Positions 21,371 to 33,179 of a stretch of DNA of 64,000 nt are shown piece by piece. The notes below the pieces were generated by a model. The model saw nothing but the letters and a program-made list of their open reading frames with translations, made no database searches and had not been told where the DNA came from. Origin of the DNA: Ophiodon elongatus (taxonomy: Eukaryota; Chordata; Actinopteri; Perciformes; Hexagrammidae). The number at the start of each line of letters is the position of its first letter. The first letter of the stretch is position 1. The translations under genes were made by a program, and so were the position numbers. The stretch is from positions 1 through 64,000 of the forward strand of contig JACSYO010001608.1 of NCBI GenBank assembly GCA_016806645.1. Direction: 5' to 3'.

Positions 21371-24300
21371 CCTCCGCTTATCCGGGGTCGGGTCGCGGTG
21401 GCAGCAGGCCTAGCAGGCCGACCCAGGCTTCCCTCTCACCCGCAACACGTTCCAGCTCGTTCTGGGGGATCCCGAGGCGTTCCCAGGCCAGCTGGGAGAT
21501 ATAATCCCTCCAGCGTGTCCTGGGTCTTCCCCGGGGCCTCCTACCAGTTGGGCGTGCCTGGAAAACCTCTAACGGGAGGCATCCAGGAGGCATCCTGATT
21601 AGATGCCCGAACCACCTCAGCTGACTCCTTTCGATAAGAAGGAGTAGCGCCTCAACTCCAAGTTCCCTCCTGATGTCCGAGCTCCTTACCCTATCTCTAA
21701 GGCTGAGCCCGGCCACCCTACGGAGAAAACTCATTACGGCCGCTTGTATCGGAGACCTCGTTCTTTCGGTCACGACCCAGAGTTCGTGACCATAGGTGAG
21801 GGTCGGAACGTAGACCGCCCAGTAAATTGAGAGCTTTGCCTTCCGGCTCAGCTCCCTCTTCACCAAGACGGTCCGGTGCAGCGCCTGTTTTACTGCTGCA
21901 GCCGCACCGATCCACCGGTCGATCTCCCGCTCCATCTTACCCTCACTCGTGAACAAGACCCAGAGATACTTGAACTCCTTCGCTTGCGGCAGGCACTGCG
22001 TCCCCACCCGGAGGGAGCAATCCACCGGTTTCCGGCGGAGCACCATGGCCTCGGATTTGGATGTGCTTACCCTCATCCCCGCCGCATCACACTCGGCTGC
22101 AAATCGCCCCAGTGAATGCTGGAGGTCATGGTCCGAAGAGGCTAACAGGACCACATCATCTGCGAACAGCAGAGAGGCGATCCCGAGACCCCCGAACCCG
22201 ACGTTCTCCTCCCCCCGGCTGCGCCTAGATATCCTGTCCATGAAAGTCATGAACAGGACCGGTGATAAAGGCCAGCCCTGGCGGAGGCCAACACCCACCG
22301 GGAACGCGTCTGACTTATTGCCGAGAATACGAACACAGCTCCTACTGCAGTCGTACAGAGACCGGATGGCCCGTTGTAACGGGTCCGGCACCCCATACTC
22401 CCGCAGCACTCCCCACAAAAACCCCCGAGGGACCCGGTTGAAGGCCTTCTCCAAGTCCACAAAACACATGTAGACTGGTTGGGCAAACTCCCAGAGCCCC
22501 TCCAGTAGTCTTGCGAGGGTAAAGAGCTGGTCCACTGTTCCACTACCGGGACGGAATCCGCACTGCTCCTCTTGAATCCGAGGTTCGACAATCGGTCGGA
22601 GCCTCCTTTCCAGAACCCTGGCATACACTTTCCCCGGGAGGCTGAGTAGTGTGATACCCCGATAATTCGCGCACACTCTCCGGTCCCCCTTTTTGAAAAT
22701 GGGAACCACCACCCCGGTCTGCCAGTCCATGGGCACTGTTCCCGACCCCCATGCGACATTGAAAAGGCGTGTCAGCCAAGACAGTCCAACAACGTCCAGC
22801 GCCTTCAGCATCTCAGGGCGAATCTCATCCACCCCCGGCGCATTGCCACCAAGGAGCTTATTGACTACCTTAGTGGCCTCTGCCAAGGATATGGATGCGA
22901 CCCCCCCCCAAGTCTTCAGGCGCTGCCTCCTCTCTAGAGGACATGTTGGCCGGGTTTAGGAGTTCCTCAAAGTGCTCTTTCCACCGCCGACGATGTCCAC
23001 CGTCCGGGTCAGCAGTTCCCCCCCCCCGTGCTGAGCACAGCCTGGGGTAAGCCCTGCTTTCCCTTCCTGAGCCGTCGGATGGTTTGCCAGAACTTCCTTG
23101 AGGCCAACCGAAAGTCCTTCTCCATGCCCTCCCCGAACTCCTCCCATGCCCGAGTTTTAGCGTCCGCGACCACCGCAGCTGCAGCCCTTTTGGCCTGCCG
23201 GTACCTCTCAGCTGTTTCAGGAGACCACCGAGCCAACCAGGCCCGAAAGGCCTCCTTCTTCAGTTTGACGGCTTCCCTCACCCCCGGTGTCCACCACCGG
23301 GTTCTCGGGTTACCACCACGACAGGCACCAGTGACCTTCCGACCACAGCTCCTAGCGGCCGCGTCCACAATAGAGGCTTTGAACATGGTCCACTTGGATT
23401 CCATGTCCCCAGCCTCCCTTGGGATGTGTGAGAAGTTCTTCCGGAGGTGGGAGTTGAAGACCTCCCGGACAGTATCCTCCGCCAGACGTTCCCAGTTCAC
23501 CCTCACTACACGTTTGGGCTTGCCGGATCTCTCCAGCCGATTCCCCCGCCATCTAATCCAACTCACCACCAGGTGGTGATCAGTTGACAGCTCTGCTCCT
23601 CTCTTCACCCGAGTGTCCAAGACATACGGCCGCAGATCAGATGAAACGATTACAAAGTCGATCATTGATCTACGGCCGAAGGTGTTCTGGTACCAGGTAC
23701 ACTTATGAGCCACCCTATGCTCGAACATGGTGTTCGTTATGGACAAACCGTGGCTAGCACAGAAGTCCAACAGCGAGACACCACTCGGGTTCAGATCAGG
23801 CAAGCCGTTCCTCCCAATCAACCCCCGCCAGGTTTCTCTGTCGTTGCCCACGTGAGCGTTGAAGTCTCCCAGGAGAACTATGGAGTCAGCAGGAGGCGCC
23901 CTTTCCAGGACCCCTCCCACCGACTCCAAGAAGGCCGGATACTCTGAACTGCTGTTCGGTGCATAGGCACAAACAACAGTCAGAGCCTTACTCCCCGCAA
24001 CCCACAGGCGCAGGGAGGCGACCCTCTCGCTCCCCGGGTAGAACTCCAACACGGCGGCGCTCAGCCGGGGGCTCGTGAGTATCCCCACTCCCGCCCGGCG
24101 CCTCTCACCCTGGGCAATTCCAGAAAAGGACAAAGTCCAACCTTTCTCCAGGAGCTTGGTTCCAGAGCCAGTGCTGTGCGTGGAGGTGAGGCCAACTATA
24201 TCTAGCTGGTACCGCTCCACCTCCCGCACCAGCTCCGGCTCTTTCCCCGCTAGCGAGGTGACGTTCCACGTCCCTAGAGCTAGTCTATGCCGCCGGCGAT

Positions 24301-24655
24301 CAGCTCGCCCAGGCCCCCTGCCCGGCCTGCCGCCCGGTCCACATAGCACCCGCCCCCGATGCTTATCCCTGCGGGTGGTGGGTCCACAGGGTGGCTGCTC
24401 CATGATGTTTCTTCGGGCTGAGCCCGACCGGGCCCCATGGGCGAAGGCCCGGCTACCAGACGCTCGCCTACGAGCTCCCCTCCCGGGTCTGGCTCCGGGA
24501 GGGTGCCCCGGTTTCCCTGGTCCGGGCGAGGTGGCTATAGTCCGTGTGCTGCTGTTCATCGGGGTTTTTGAACCGCTCTTAGTCTGGACTCTCCCCTGCG
24601 ACCTGTTTGTCTTGGGAGACCCTACCAGGGGCTGATGCCCCGGACAACATAGCTC
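21371..24655 (-). mobile_element. APE-type LINE (non-LTR retrotransposon), near full length, inactivated
   Basis: Two minus-strand blocks. The 5' block (24655 to about 23027) has a Pro/Arg-rich lead, then an apurinic-type endonuclease with TWNVTSLAGKEPELV, LLGDFNAHVGND and STDHHLVVSW. The 3' block (about 22886-21378) is the reverse transcriptase with NYRGITLLS, MCFVDLEKAFN, GLRQGWPLSPVLF and FADDVVLLASS, ending in GRRPRGRPRTRWRDYIS. A C10 run at 23018-23027 and a C9 run at 22901-22909 mark where the frame is lost, so one ORF2 was broken by slippage. The (GGAA/GGAT)-like tail lies at about 21360. It inserted into a C/T-rich array of the DIRS-like element. The clade was not determined. Confidence 0.92.
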
Positions 24656-26180
24656 CCCCCTCGACCCTTCATCTCTTAATTTCTTCGTTCCTCGACCCCC
24701 CCATCTCATCGTTTCTTTGTTCCCCGACCCCCCCATCTCTTCTTCCCTTGACCCCCATCTCTACTTCCCTCAACCCGCGACCCCAATCCCTACATCACTT
24801 CATCTCTTCATTTCTTCATTCCTCGACCCACCTCCCCATCTCTCCATCTCTTCTTCCCTTGACCCCGATCTCTACATCCTCCACCCCTCGACCCCAATCC
24901 CTACATCCCTTAATTTCTTCATTCCTTCATTCTTTGACCCCTGCCCCATCTCTTCATCCCTCAACCCTGATCTCTACATCCCATCTGTATGAATTAATGT
25001 CCCACTTACGCACATCACTAACTTTGCCTGATCTTGTCTTCGTACTTCTCGCCCCACAGGTTTTCATGGATCGCGATTATTACCGGACCGCACTCCCGCC
25101 TGACATCCACAGCTACTTTCATTACTAGTGGTCGAATCGCTATTGCTGATGCCATTTCCTCCTCTTACTACCATTGTTCTACCGTATCCTACGCCACGGT
25201 TATTAGTAGTCTTAACTTTCTGCCACTATTCTGCTTACTACTCCAACGGCCTGAACCAGTTACATCACATGCATCAAATGTGCCGTAACCCCGTTACGTC
25301 GTAGAGATGAAGATAAAGAGAGATGAGAAGTCTTTCGGGGCTCCGTGTCCAGCCTCGACCCACGCACACATAGCCATGCTACTTAAAGGTCTCCATAAAG
25401 CTGAGCCGCGCTCCACACCCAACCGTCTGCCTCCCACTTCAGACCTCCTCACCTGCCGCATCCGTACACACCACGCAGGCTACCTGTCTCCCTTCACGGA
25501 CAAGTATTAAAGTCCACGTTCTTGCCGGCTTTCTTCGGTCTCCTGCGCCGCCCAAAACTCCAACCAATACCAACCAACACGGTCCACCTCAACCCACCTT
25601 CCTCTTCCGACTAGACTTGCACCTAAGTCCATACGAACCTTACAGCGACGACTTAAGCTCGACATCAGACCCCATTTTTGCCACAGAGACGGGCAAGGTT
25701 CAACAGTAAGTTCATCTCTTATCAAGAATAAGAGACTACCACTACCATTCATACCGCATCGGCGCCGCCTCCACCGCTCCAAGTCAAGAAATCCCAGACC
25801 ACATCATTAAGATGCTTGGCTGGTGGTCCTCCCCCGCGTACCTCTCCTGCATCCGCTCAAACCTAACGACACCAGAAACGCTCGCTGGCACTCTTCTTTC
25901 ATGAAGCTCTCTTTTGGGGACTCAGTATCATCAGAGCTTCCGAAGAGACGACCCCAACCCACGTGTCTCCACCCCTACCGTTCCCTCCAGCCACCGGGCG
26001 GCAGCGGCCTCTCATCGCACACCTCCAACTCTTTCTACGACCCCCTCTACCCTTCTTGTTCCTTCTCCCCTACATCCCTTCACCCCTCGACCCACATCCC
26101 CACATCCCTTTCTCCCTCGACCCCTTTCCGCTTCCTTAACCCAACCCTCTCGTTCCATCTCGCAATAAACCATTCGTAAA
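24656..26180 (+). mobile_element. DIRS-like retroelement, right half (tyrosine recombinase remnant)
   Basis: After the C/T-rich array (24656-25000), short open blocks match a DIRS/Ngaro tyrosine recombinase: HIAMLLKGLHK (from 25367), LPAFFGLLRRPK after a stop at 25508, HSYRIGAA (from 25746, the H-x-x-R box) and PDHIIKMLGWWSSPAYLSCI (to about 25850, carrying the nucleophile Tyr). Stops and frame changes between the blocks make it inactive. It is in the same orientation as the RT block at 20734, which supports one element split by the LINE. Confidence 0.75.
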
Positions 26181-26261
26181 CTCATATCGCTATTGGCGTG
26201 GTCTTTGTTAGTGAATAACCTTTTACAGCAGGACACTGTTGCTCAGGTTGATCCGGTCGAG

Positions 26262-27872
26262 GACTCGGAGCTCAGTCTTCACCTGAAAACTGTCAGAAAA
26301 CACAAAGTTAGGCTTTAAAACACAAATCAGACGACTGTTACACATCTGATGCTCTTTTATTTACATTTATAAAAACTTATGTACCTTTGAGATGTAGAGG
26401 AGTAAAAAGTACAATATGTACCTTTGAGATGTAGTACAGTAAAAAGTACAATATGTACCTCTCAGATGTAGTGCAGTATAAAGTACAATATGTACCTCTG
26501 AGGTGAATTGGACTAGAAGTATAAAGTACATCTTGTTGACATGTTATTACACCAGTAATACTACGATAACATCACATACTTTTACTTCTACTTTACACAA
26601 AGAATACAATGACGTGTGATCCAGAGGAGTGAACGATGAAATGAAAACAAAACTATTTCACATGTAAACACAGTACAAGTACAACAGCTGCTTCTACAAG
26701 ACCAACATGTCCAGCAAGAGTTTCCAGTCTTGTAAGTATATTTATTTTACACAGTACTCCTAGTCAGATAGTTTACAGTATTGTAAGTATATTTATTATA
26801 CACAGTACTCTTACTGATACAAGTCAGATAGTTTACAGTATTATTAGTATATTAGTATATAGTGGACGGGACAGATTGAGGACATGTGACACGTTGACGT
26901 GGCAGAAGTTAAAGATGTGGCTGTCGATGACAGAAATCTGACCCAGCCTGTTCCTGAGGTGTGGTTCCCTGTGGTCGTTACCTGTGGTGGTTCCCTGTGT
27001 TGGTTACCTGTGGTGGTTACCTGTGTTGGTTACCTGTGTTGGTTACCTGTGGTGGTTACCTGTGATGGTTACCTGTGGTGGTTACCTGTGTTGATTCCCT
27101 GTGTTGGTTACCTGTGTTGGTTACCTGTGGTGGTTCCCAGTTGTAATTAAGGTCCGAGCACCGACAACGTCGTTCCGGGACGACCCTATTGAAATTCTAA
27201 GAGTTTTTCTTTTTCTTCCTATGATTCTTATTTTTGAACATTGGGCGCATATTGGGGGTACTTGTCATACTCGAAAACTCACCAAATTTGGAACGCTTGT
27301 CAGGCTTGGTGAAAATAGACATCTGATATAGGTGTCATATTTGTGTATTTAAAAATGGCTCTCTAGTGCCCCCTAGAAGTTGGACAGGCAACGCCCCTCA
27401 GCCAGTACGTCTGATTGACTTGAAATTTGACACACATGTCCATCTTCACCTGTTCTACAAAAAAGCCTCTCAGACCCCTAAGCTCCGCCTCCTTACATTT
27501 TCCGCCATTTTGAATTTTGTGAAAAACACATTCTTGCAAACTCCTCCTACAAGCTGGGTCTGATTCATACCAAATTATCTGTGGATCATTATTGGAGCTA
27601 TATCATCACAATTTATCAAAAGCTTGTTGATATCTTATTTTATTTATAAGATAGGGACCAATGAACTTCTTAGGGGAGTGGCTTGTACAGTAGATCAATT
27701 CTTATAACTTCAAAACCATTTGGCCTAGTGTCACAGGATTTGCAGTACATGTGCACATTGCATCCTGAACATACCCTGAAATTTGTATGCAAATTAGACA
27801 CCAGGGGGGCTACATTAATTTGGCCAATTTGTTTTTTTTTGTCATTTTTCGCCGTTTTCAGCCTTTGTACTT
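26262..27872. repeat. Tandem segmental duplication, copy A
   Basis: Matches 28087-29908 in the same order almost base for base: the gctcagtcttcacctgaaaa block, GTAC minisatellite, acacagtactcctagtcaga units, the ggttacctgtgttggttacc minisatellite and a long AT-rich block with repeat-type sequence. Copy A is about 200 bp shorter because its minisatellites have fewer units. Confidence 0.93.
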
Positions 27873-28086
27873 TTACGAACTCCTCCTACAGAATTTATTC
27901 GATCGACTTCAAATTTGGTCAGGATGCTCTTTAGACCTTTGTGATGAAATATTATCAAAATCGTCAGTTTTTTCTCAACGGCCTTGACGTGGCGTGGCGC
28001 CAATTTCACACCCGTTTTGTGCGAATCGCTATGTTAGAGAAAGCTGTTGTAACTCCAAGGTACATCATCCAATACCCCCAAAATGT
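27873..28086. other. Spacer between the two duplicated segments
   Basis: Extends the copy A dispersed repeat with sequence absent from copy B. No gene seen. Confidence 0.6.
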
Positions 28087-29908
28087 TGAGCTCAGTCTTC
28101 ACCTGAAAACTGTCAGAAAACACAAAGTTAGGCTTTAAAACACAAATCAGACGACTGTTACACATCTGATGCTCTTTTATTTACATTTATAAAAACTTAT
28201 GTACCTTTGTGATGTAGAGGAGTAAAAAGTACAATATGTACTTCTGAGGTGTAGAGGAGTAAAAAGTACAATATGTACCTTTGAGATGTAGTACAGTAAA
28301 AAGTACAATATGTACCTCTGAGATGTAGTGCAGTATAAAGTACAATATGTACCTCTGAGGTGAATTGGACTAGAAGTATAAAGTACATCTTGTTGACATG
28401 TTATTACACCAGTAATACTACGATAACATCACATACTTTTACTTCTACTTTACACAAAGAATACAATGACGTGTGATCCAGAGGAGTGAACGATGAAATG
28501 AAAACAAAACTATTTCACATGTAAACACAGTACAAGTACAACAGCTGCTTCTACAAGACCAACATGTCCAGCAAGAGTTTCCAGTCTTGTAAGTATATTT
28601 ATTTTACACAGTACTCCTAGTCAGATAGTTTACAGTATTGTAAGTATATTTATTATACACAGTACTCTTAGTCAGATAGTTTACAGTATTGTTAGTATAT
28701 TTATTTTACACAGTACTCCTAGTCAGATAGTTTACAGTATTGTTAGTATATTTATTTTACACAGTACTCCTAGTCAGATAGTTTACAGTATTGTAAGTAT
28801 ATTTATTATACACAGTACTCTTACTGATACAAGTCAGATAGTTAACAGTATTATTAGTATATTAGTATATAGTGGACGGGACAGATTGAGGACATGTGAC
28901 ACGTTGACGTGGCAGAAGTTAAAGATGTGGCTGTCGATGACAGAAATCTGACCCAGCCTGTTCCTGAGGTGTGGTTACCTGTGTTGGTTACCTGTGTTGG
29001 TTACCTGTGGTGGTTACCTGTGTTGGTTACCTGTGTTGATTCCCTGTGTTGGTTCCCTGTGTTGGTTCCCTGTGTTGGCTACCTGTGGTGGTTACCTGTG
29101 ATGGTTACCTGTGGTGGTTACCTGTGTTGATTCCCTGTGTTGGTTACCTGTGTTGGTTACCTGTGGTGGTTCCCAGTTGTAATTAAGGTCCGAGCACCGA
29201 CAACGTCGTTCCGGGACGACCCTATTGAAATTCTAAGAGTTTTTCTTTTTCTTCCTATGATTCTTATTTTTGAACATTGGGCGCATATTGGGGGTACTTG
29301 TCATACTCGAAAACTCACCAAATTTGGAACGCTTGTCAGGCTTGGTGAAAATAGACATCTGATATAGGTGTCATATTTGTGTATTTAAAAATGGCTCTCT
29401 AGTGCCCCCTAGAAGTTGGACAGGCAACGCCCCTCAGCCAGTACGTCTGATTGACTTGAAATTTGACACACATGTCCATCTTCACCTGTTCTACAAAAAA
29501 GCCTCTCAGACCCCTAAGCTCCGCCTCCTTACATTTTCCGCCATTTTGAATTTTGTGAAAAACACATTCTTGCAAACTCCTCCTACAAGCTGGGTCTGAT
29601 TCATACCAAATTATCTGTGGATCATTATTGGAGCTATATCATCACAATTTATCAAAAGCTCGTTGATATCTTATTGTATTTATAAGATAGGGACCAATGA
29701 ACTTCTTAGGGGAGTGGCTTGTACAGTAGATCAATTCTTATAACTTCAAAACCATTTGGCCTAGTGTCACAGGATTTGCAGTACATGTGCACATTGCATC
29801 CTGAACATACCCTGAAATTTGTATGCAAATTAGACACTAGGGGGGCTACATTAATTTGGCCAATTTGTTTTTTTTTGTCATTTTTCGCCGTTTTCAGCCT
29901 TTGTACTT
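28087..29908. repeat. Tandem segmental duplication, copy B
   Basis: Corresponds to copy A with extra minisatellite units at about 28195-28390 and 28600-28830. The opening block (tcttcacctgaaaactgtca) also occurs a third time at 34394-34490. Confidence 0.93.
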
Positions 29909-30230
29909 TTGTTTTACATCCAATCCACCCAAAATGTCTCATGCACGATGCTTGAGGCCTGAGCACATTTCCATGAAGAAATGTTCACATTGTCATAGCG
30001 CCACCGACTGGCAAAAGGAAATTACACATTTTATACTTTGAACAGCGCACAGCAAATACAGGAACTGGTGAAGTATTTGCAAAGCGCAATGTACTGCGTC
30101 ACGCACTCCACGCGGGAAAAAAACATCTGGCTGGCGAACGCTCTCGGCCGAGCGAGCCGGCATCCCGCCAGCGCCCCCGACGCGCTTAAAGGTGCGAGGA
30201 CCCGTTCATCGCTGCTTGCAGCTTTAATTT
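29180..30230. mobile_element. Dispersed fish repeat of unassigned class
   Basis: Runs from aattaaggtccgagcaccga to a GC-rich end gctgcttgcagctttaattt. Ends are loosely inverted (AATTAA-G / CTTTAATT). The 5' part is shared with copy A (27145-27872). No transposase frame is visible, so it is either non-autonomous or a degraded non-coding element. Confidence 0.5.
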
Positions 30231-30734
30231 GTAGTTATTTCTTTGTATGTGGTAGTTTTACCCCTTTTCTTAGTTGCTCATGATTCTCTTTGTGTGTCTT
30301 TGTATTTGTTTCATGTTTCTTTGTGGTCATCTTGAGTTTCTTCCTGATGTGTTCGTGTGTCTTTGAGTCCCTGACACTTTGGGCCCCTGGACCTGTCGGC
30401 CTGTTCAGTAATCCATCCATTCCTTTTCTATTATTCCTTTTCTATTTCTACATCATAGTTGTTTTGATTGTTTTGAATTCATGCAGAATTTACTATCAAA
30501 ATATCACAAATTTAATTTAAGCAAAAATGTGATGCAGCCCTTTTTATACACTTTAACACACTTTAGACATCAAATAATTACAACTATTATCAAGGATATC
30601 AGGGACGGGTAACGATCAGTAATGTCCGTGTTACAGTTATAGACGCAATCACCGTCCTGAGGAGACGGGCCTTCCGGTCTCGTCTGTCTTCTACCGCGGT
30701 GACACTGGAGAGCCAGATGGAAAGAGAAGATCCA
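30231..30734. other. Repeat-like non-coding sequence
   Basis: T-rich stretch with ctttgtgtgtctttgtattt type units near 30285-30370, then unremarkable sequence. No gene seen. Confidence 0.5.
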
Positions 30735-31059
30735 GAGGTGCGTGTCGCGTGCTCCACCGGGCCCTGTGGTGTTCCTGGTAATGATCCAGAGCGGCAGGTT
30801 CACACAAGACGAGCGGTAAACGGTGAGACTCATCCAGAGCACCTTCGGCCAGAACGCCGCATATCTCACCATGGCCCTGTTCACCTGGGGAGACAACCTG
30901 AAGGCAGAAGGCCGCCGCCTGGAGCAGCTGATAGGAGCAGATCCAGCTGTGAGGGACTTCACCAGGGAATGTCTCGGGGGATACCACGTCCTGGACAACA
31001 GAGACACGGATCCCTCTCAAGTTGTGTAGCTGCTGCAAAAGATCAACAGCATGGTGCAG

Positions 31060-31091
<32 letters not shown>

Positions 31092-31092
31092 G

Positions 31093-31127
<35 letters not shown>

Positions 31128-31344
31128 GGGGGAGGAAGAGTAGGAAGAGGAGGGGGAGGAAGAGTAGGAAGAGGAGGGGGAGGAAGAGTAGGAAGAGGAG
31201 GGGGAGGAAGAGTAGGAAGAGGAGGAGGAGGAGGAGGAGGAAGACGAGGAAGAGGAGGAGGAGGAGGAGGAGGAGGAGGAGGAGGGAGGAGGATGAGAAG
31301 CAGTTGTGGGAGGAGATAAACAGGAGGGAGGAGAGGAGGAGGAG

Positions 31345-31379
<35 letters not shown>

Positions 31380-31548
31380 GAGGAGGAGGAGGGTGAGAAG
31401 AAGTGGTGGGAGGAGATAAACAGGAGGGAGAAGAGGAGGAGGAGGAGGAGGAGGAGGAGGAGGAGGAGGACTACAACCAGGAGGCGGCCCAGTACTGGTA
31501 CGACCAGGACCAGCAGCACCAGGACCAGGAGTCGTGCTCTCTGCAGTA
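30735..31548 (+). pseudogene. GIMAP-family C-terminal fragment, copy 2
   Basis: Reads VIQSGRFTQDER, stop (TAA 30817-30819), VRLIQSTFGQNAAYLTMALF, TWGDNLKAEGRRLEQLIGAD, then the same GGYHVLDNRDTD block as copy 1 and a second stop (TAG 31027-31029) before LLQKINSMVQ. A 400 bp GAG/GAA array follows and the frame ends DQDQQHQDQESCSLQ. Two in-frame stops and no N-terminal GTPase motifs make it a pseudogene of a GIMAP/AIG1 immune GTPase. It is longer at the 5' side than copy 1. Confidence 0.8.
31043..31470. repeat. GAG/GGA trinucleotide-type array
   Basis: Almost pure purine, including four 24-27 bp units around gaagagtaggaagaggaggg at 31130-31225. It lies in the acidic tail of GIMAP copy 2. Confidence 0.95.
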
Positions 31549-32390
31549 ATATTAACATTATTAATCTCAAAATAATGAAACAGAAAGTGAGGTCTAAACC
31601 TACCCGTCTATAAACTGTAAATATCTACTTATTCAGGTGTGTGCTCATATCAGCATCCAAATGTTCTTAAAGTACCAACATTGATATATATTATGTCATA
31701 ATTATTGCTTCATTCATGTGTTCATCGCTTTAATGTTGGTAACGGTGGAGATTGTGTTTTACTATATTTTTGCCGGGTCTTTTTCTTTAATAATACATCA
31801 TTTATTTGTTGAATAAATAATCTGAATATGCAAAGTCACTAAATAAATGCACTGTGATTTTACTACAAGTTAAAGTCGTGGATTTTAATATTCTGCTCAA
31901 GTAAAATGATTAGCATTAATATATTCTTTAAGTACAGAAAGTAAAAGTATAATTTTTGCAGAACGGTCCCATTCAGAAAAACTCTATTGGATTATATATA
32001 TATATATATTTACATAAATATATATATTAATATAAATATATATTAATATATATATATATAATATTAATATATATTTATTGATGCATTAATGTCTCTATTA
32101 ATGTAATTTTGCAGCTGGTATATGTGGGGGTCATTTTAATTAATACTGTATACATCCTCCCACCCCCAATATCAATAAAGTCTCGATATGACAATATCAT
32201 GTTTGTTGATTATATTTTATTGATCTAAATCTGTAAAGTAACTAAAGTTGTCAGATAAATGTAGTGAAGTAGAAGAAAATAGAAATACTCAAGTCATGTA
32301 CAAGTACCTATAAATAGTGAGTACAGTACTCGTGTAAATGTACTTGGTGACTTGTGTTTTCCTTAAAGCTCCGTCACTCCGTTTCCAGTT
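31549..32390. other. AT-rich intergenic sequence with a shared repeat
   Basis: Contains an (AT)n patch at 31995-32075. The block 31960-32165 (gtcccattcagaaaaactct ... ctggtatatgtgggggtcat) is repeated at 48370-48500. No gene seen. Confidence 0.7.
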
Positions 32391-32394
32391 TAAA

Positions 32395-32500
32395 TCTCAC
32401 CGAAGCAGGATTCTCTGTGACGTCACGACTCTGCAGCCAATCGCGGCGCAGCAGGCAGCTCACGTGGTCCAGCAGGCAGCTCACGTGGTCCAGTGGGAAG
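32395..32500. promoter_or_regulatory. Promoter-like cluster: CRE, CCAAT, duplicated E-box
   Basis: TGACGTCA at about 32418, CCAAT at about 32437 and two copies of a 22 bp unit with CACGTG (cagcaggcagctcacgtggt) at about 32448-32491. No exon can be tied to it. Confidence 0.35.
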
Positions 32501-32999
32501 TTAGGAAACATATCTTCAGAAACTACAAATATGTAGACGTTTATAAAGTATTGTTCTATAAGCAGAAGTTAGTTTAGTGTCTTTAACTTTAATCCTGAGG
32601 ACGAGAGGGATTTAAACACTTTAATAAAATAAAGAGAGTTAATGGGCTCACAATGTATTTTTAAATGTGTAATATCTCACTTCATATCTATCACTCTTTA
32701 TTGAAGGTTCTCTGTGCATCTTTAATTTTTATTTTATTGATGAATTATAGTTTGTTTTTATTATCTTTTTTTAAGTCAAACTGATCAGCTTTCTATTTTT
32801 AGCCTCTTTAAATAAATTAATCCTGATATTACAAAAGTAATCAGCTGCTGAGGATGTTTTCTGTCTCCATGAACATTTAATAGTAAAACATTTTACTGCA
32901 CTATATCAATACTTTAAGTACATTTTGTTGATAATACTTAAATAGTTTGTAGTGGTGTATTTTACAACCATAAAGAGTAAATGTACACCTGTAAGAAGT

Positions 33000-33176
33000 A
33001 AATGGTAGTAATTGTACACCTGTAAGCAGTAAATGGTAGTAATTGTACACCTGTAAGCAGTAAATGGTAGTAATTGTACACCTGTAAGAAGTAAATGGTA
33101 GTAATTGTACACCTGTAAGCAGTAAATGGTAGTAATTGTACACCTGTAAGCAGTAAATGGTAGTAATTGTACACCA
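33000..33176. repeat. 31 bp minisatellite, about 6 copies
   Basis: Unit agtaaatggtagtaattgta plus cacctgtaagc, with an a/c variant near the end of the unit. Confidence 0.95.
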
Positions 33177-33179
33177 GAA

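Noticed and set aside
31043..31570. Leu/Pro-rich minus-strand and Arg/Lys-rich plus-strand proteins
   Set aside because: Artefacts of the GAG/GGA array in a GIMAP-like pseudogene.
32338..32577. 79-codon frame near promoter-like motifs
   Set aside because: It includes a duplicated E-box unit, has no splice or family support and starts in AT-rich sequence.
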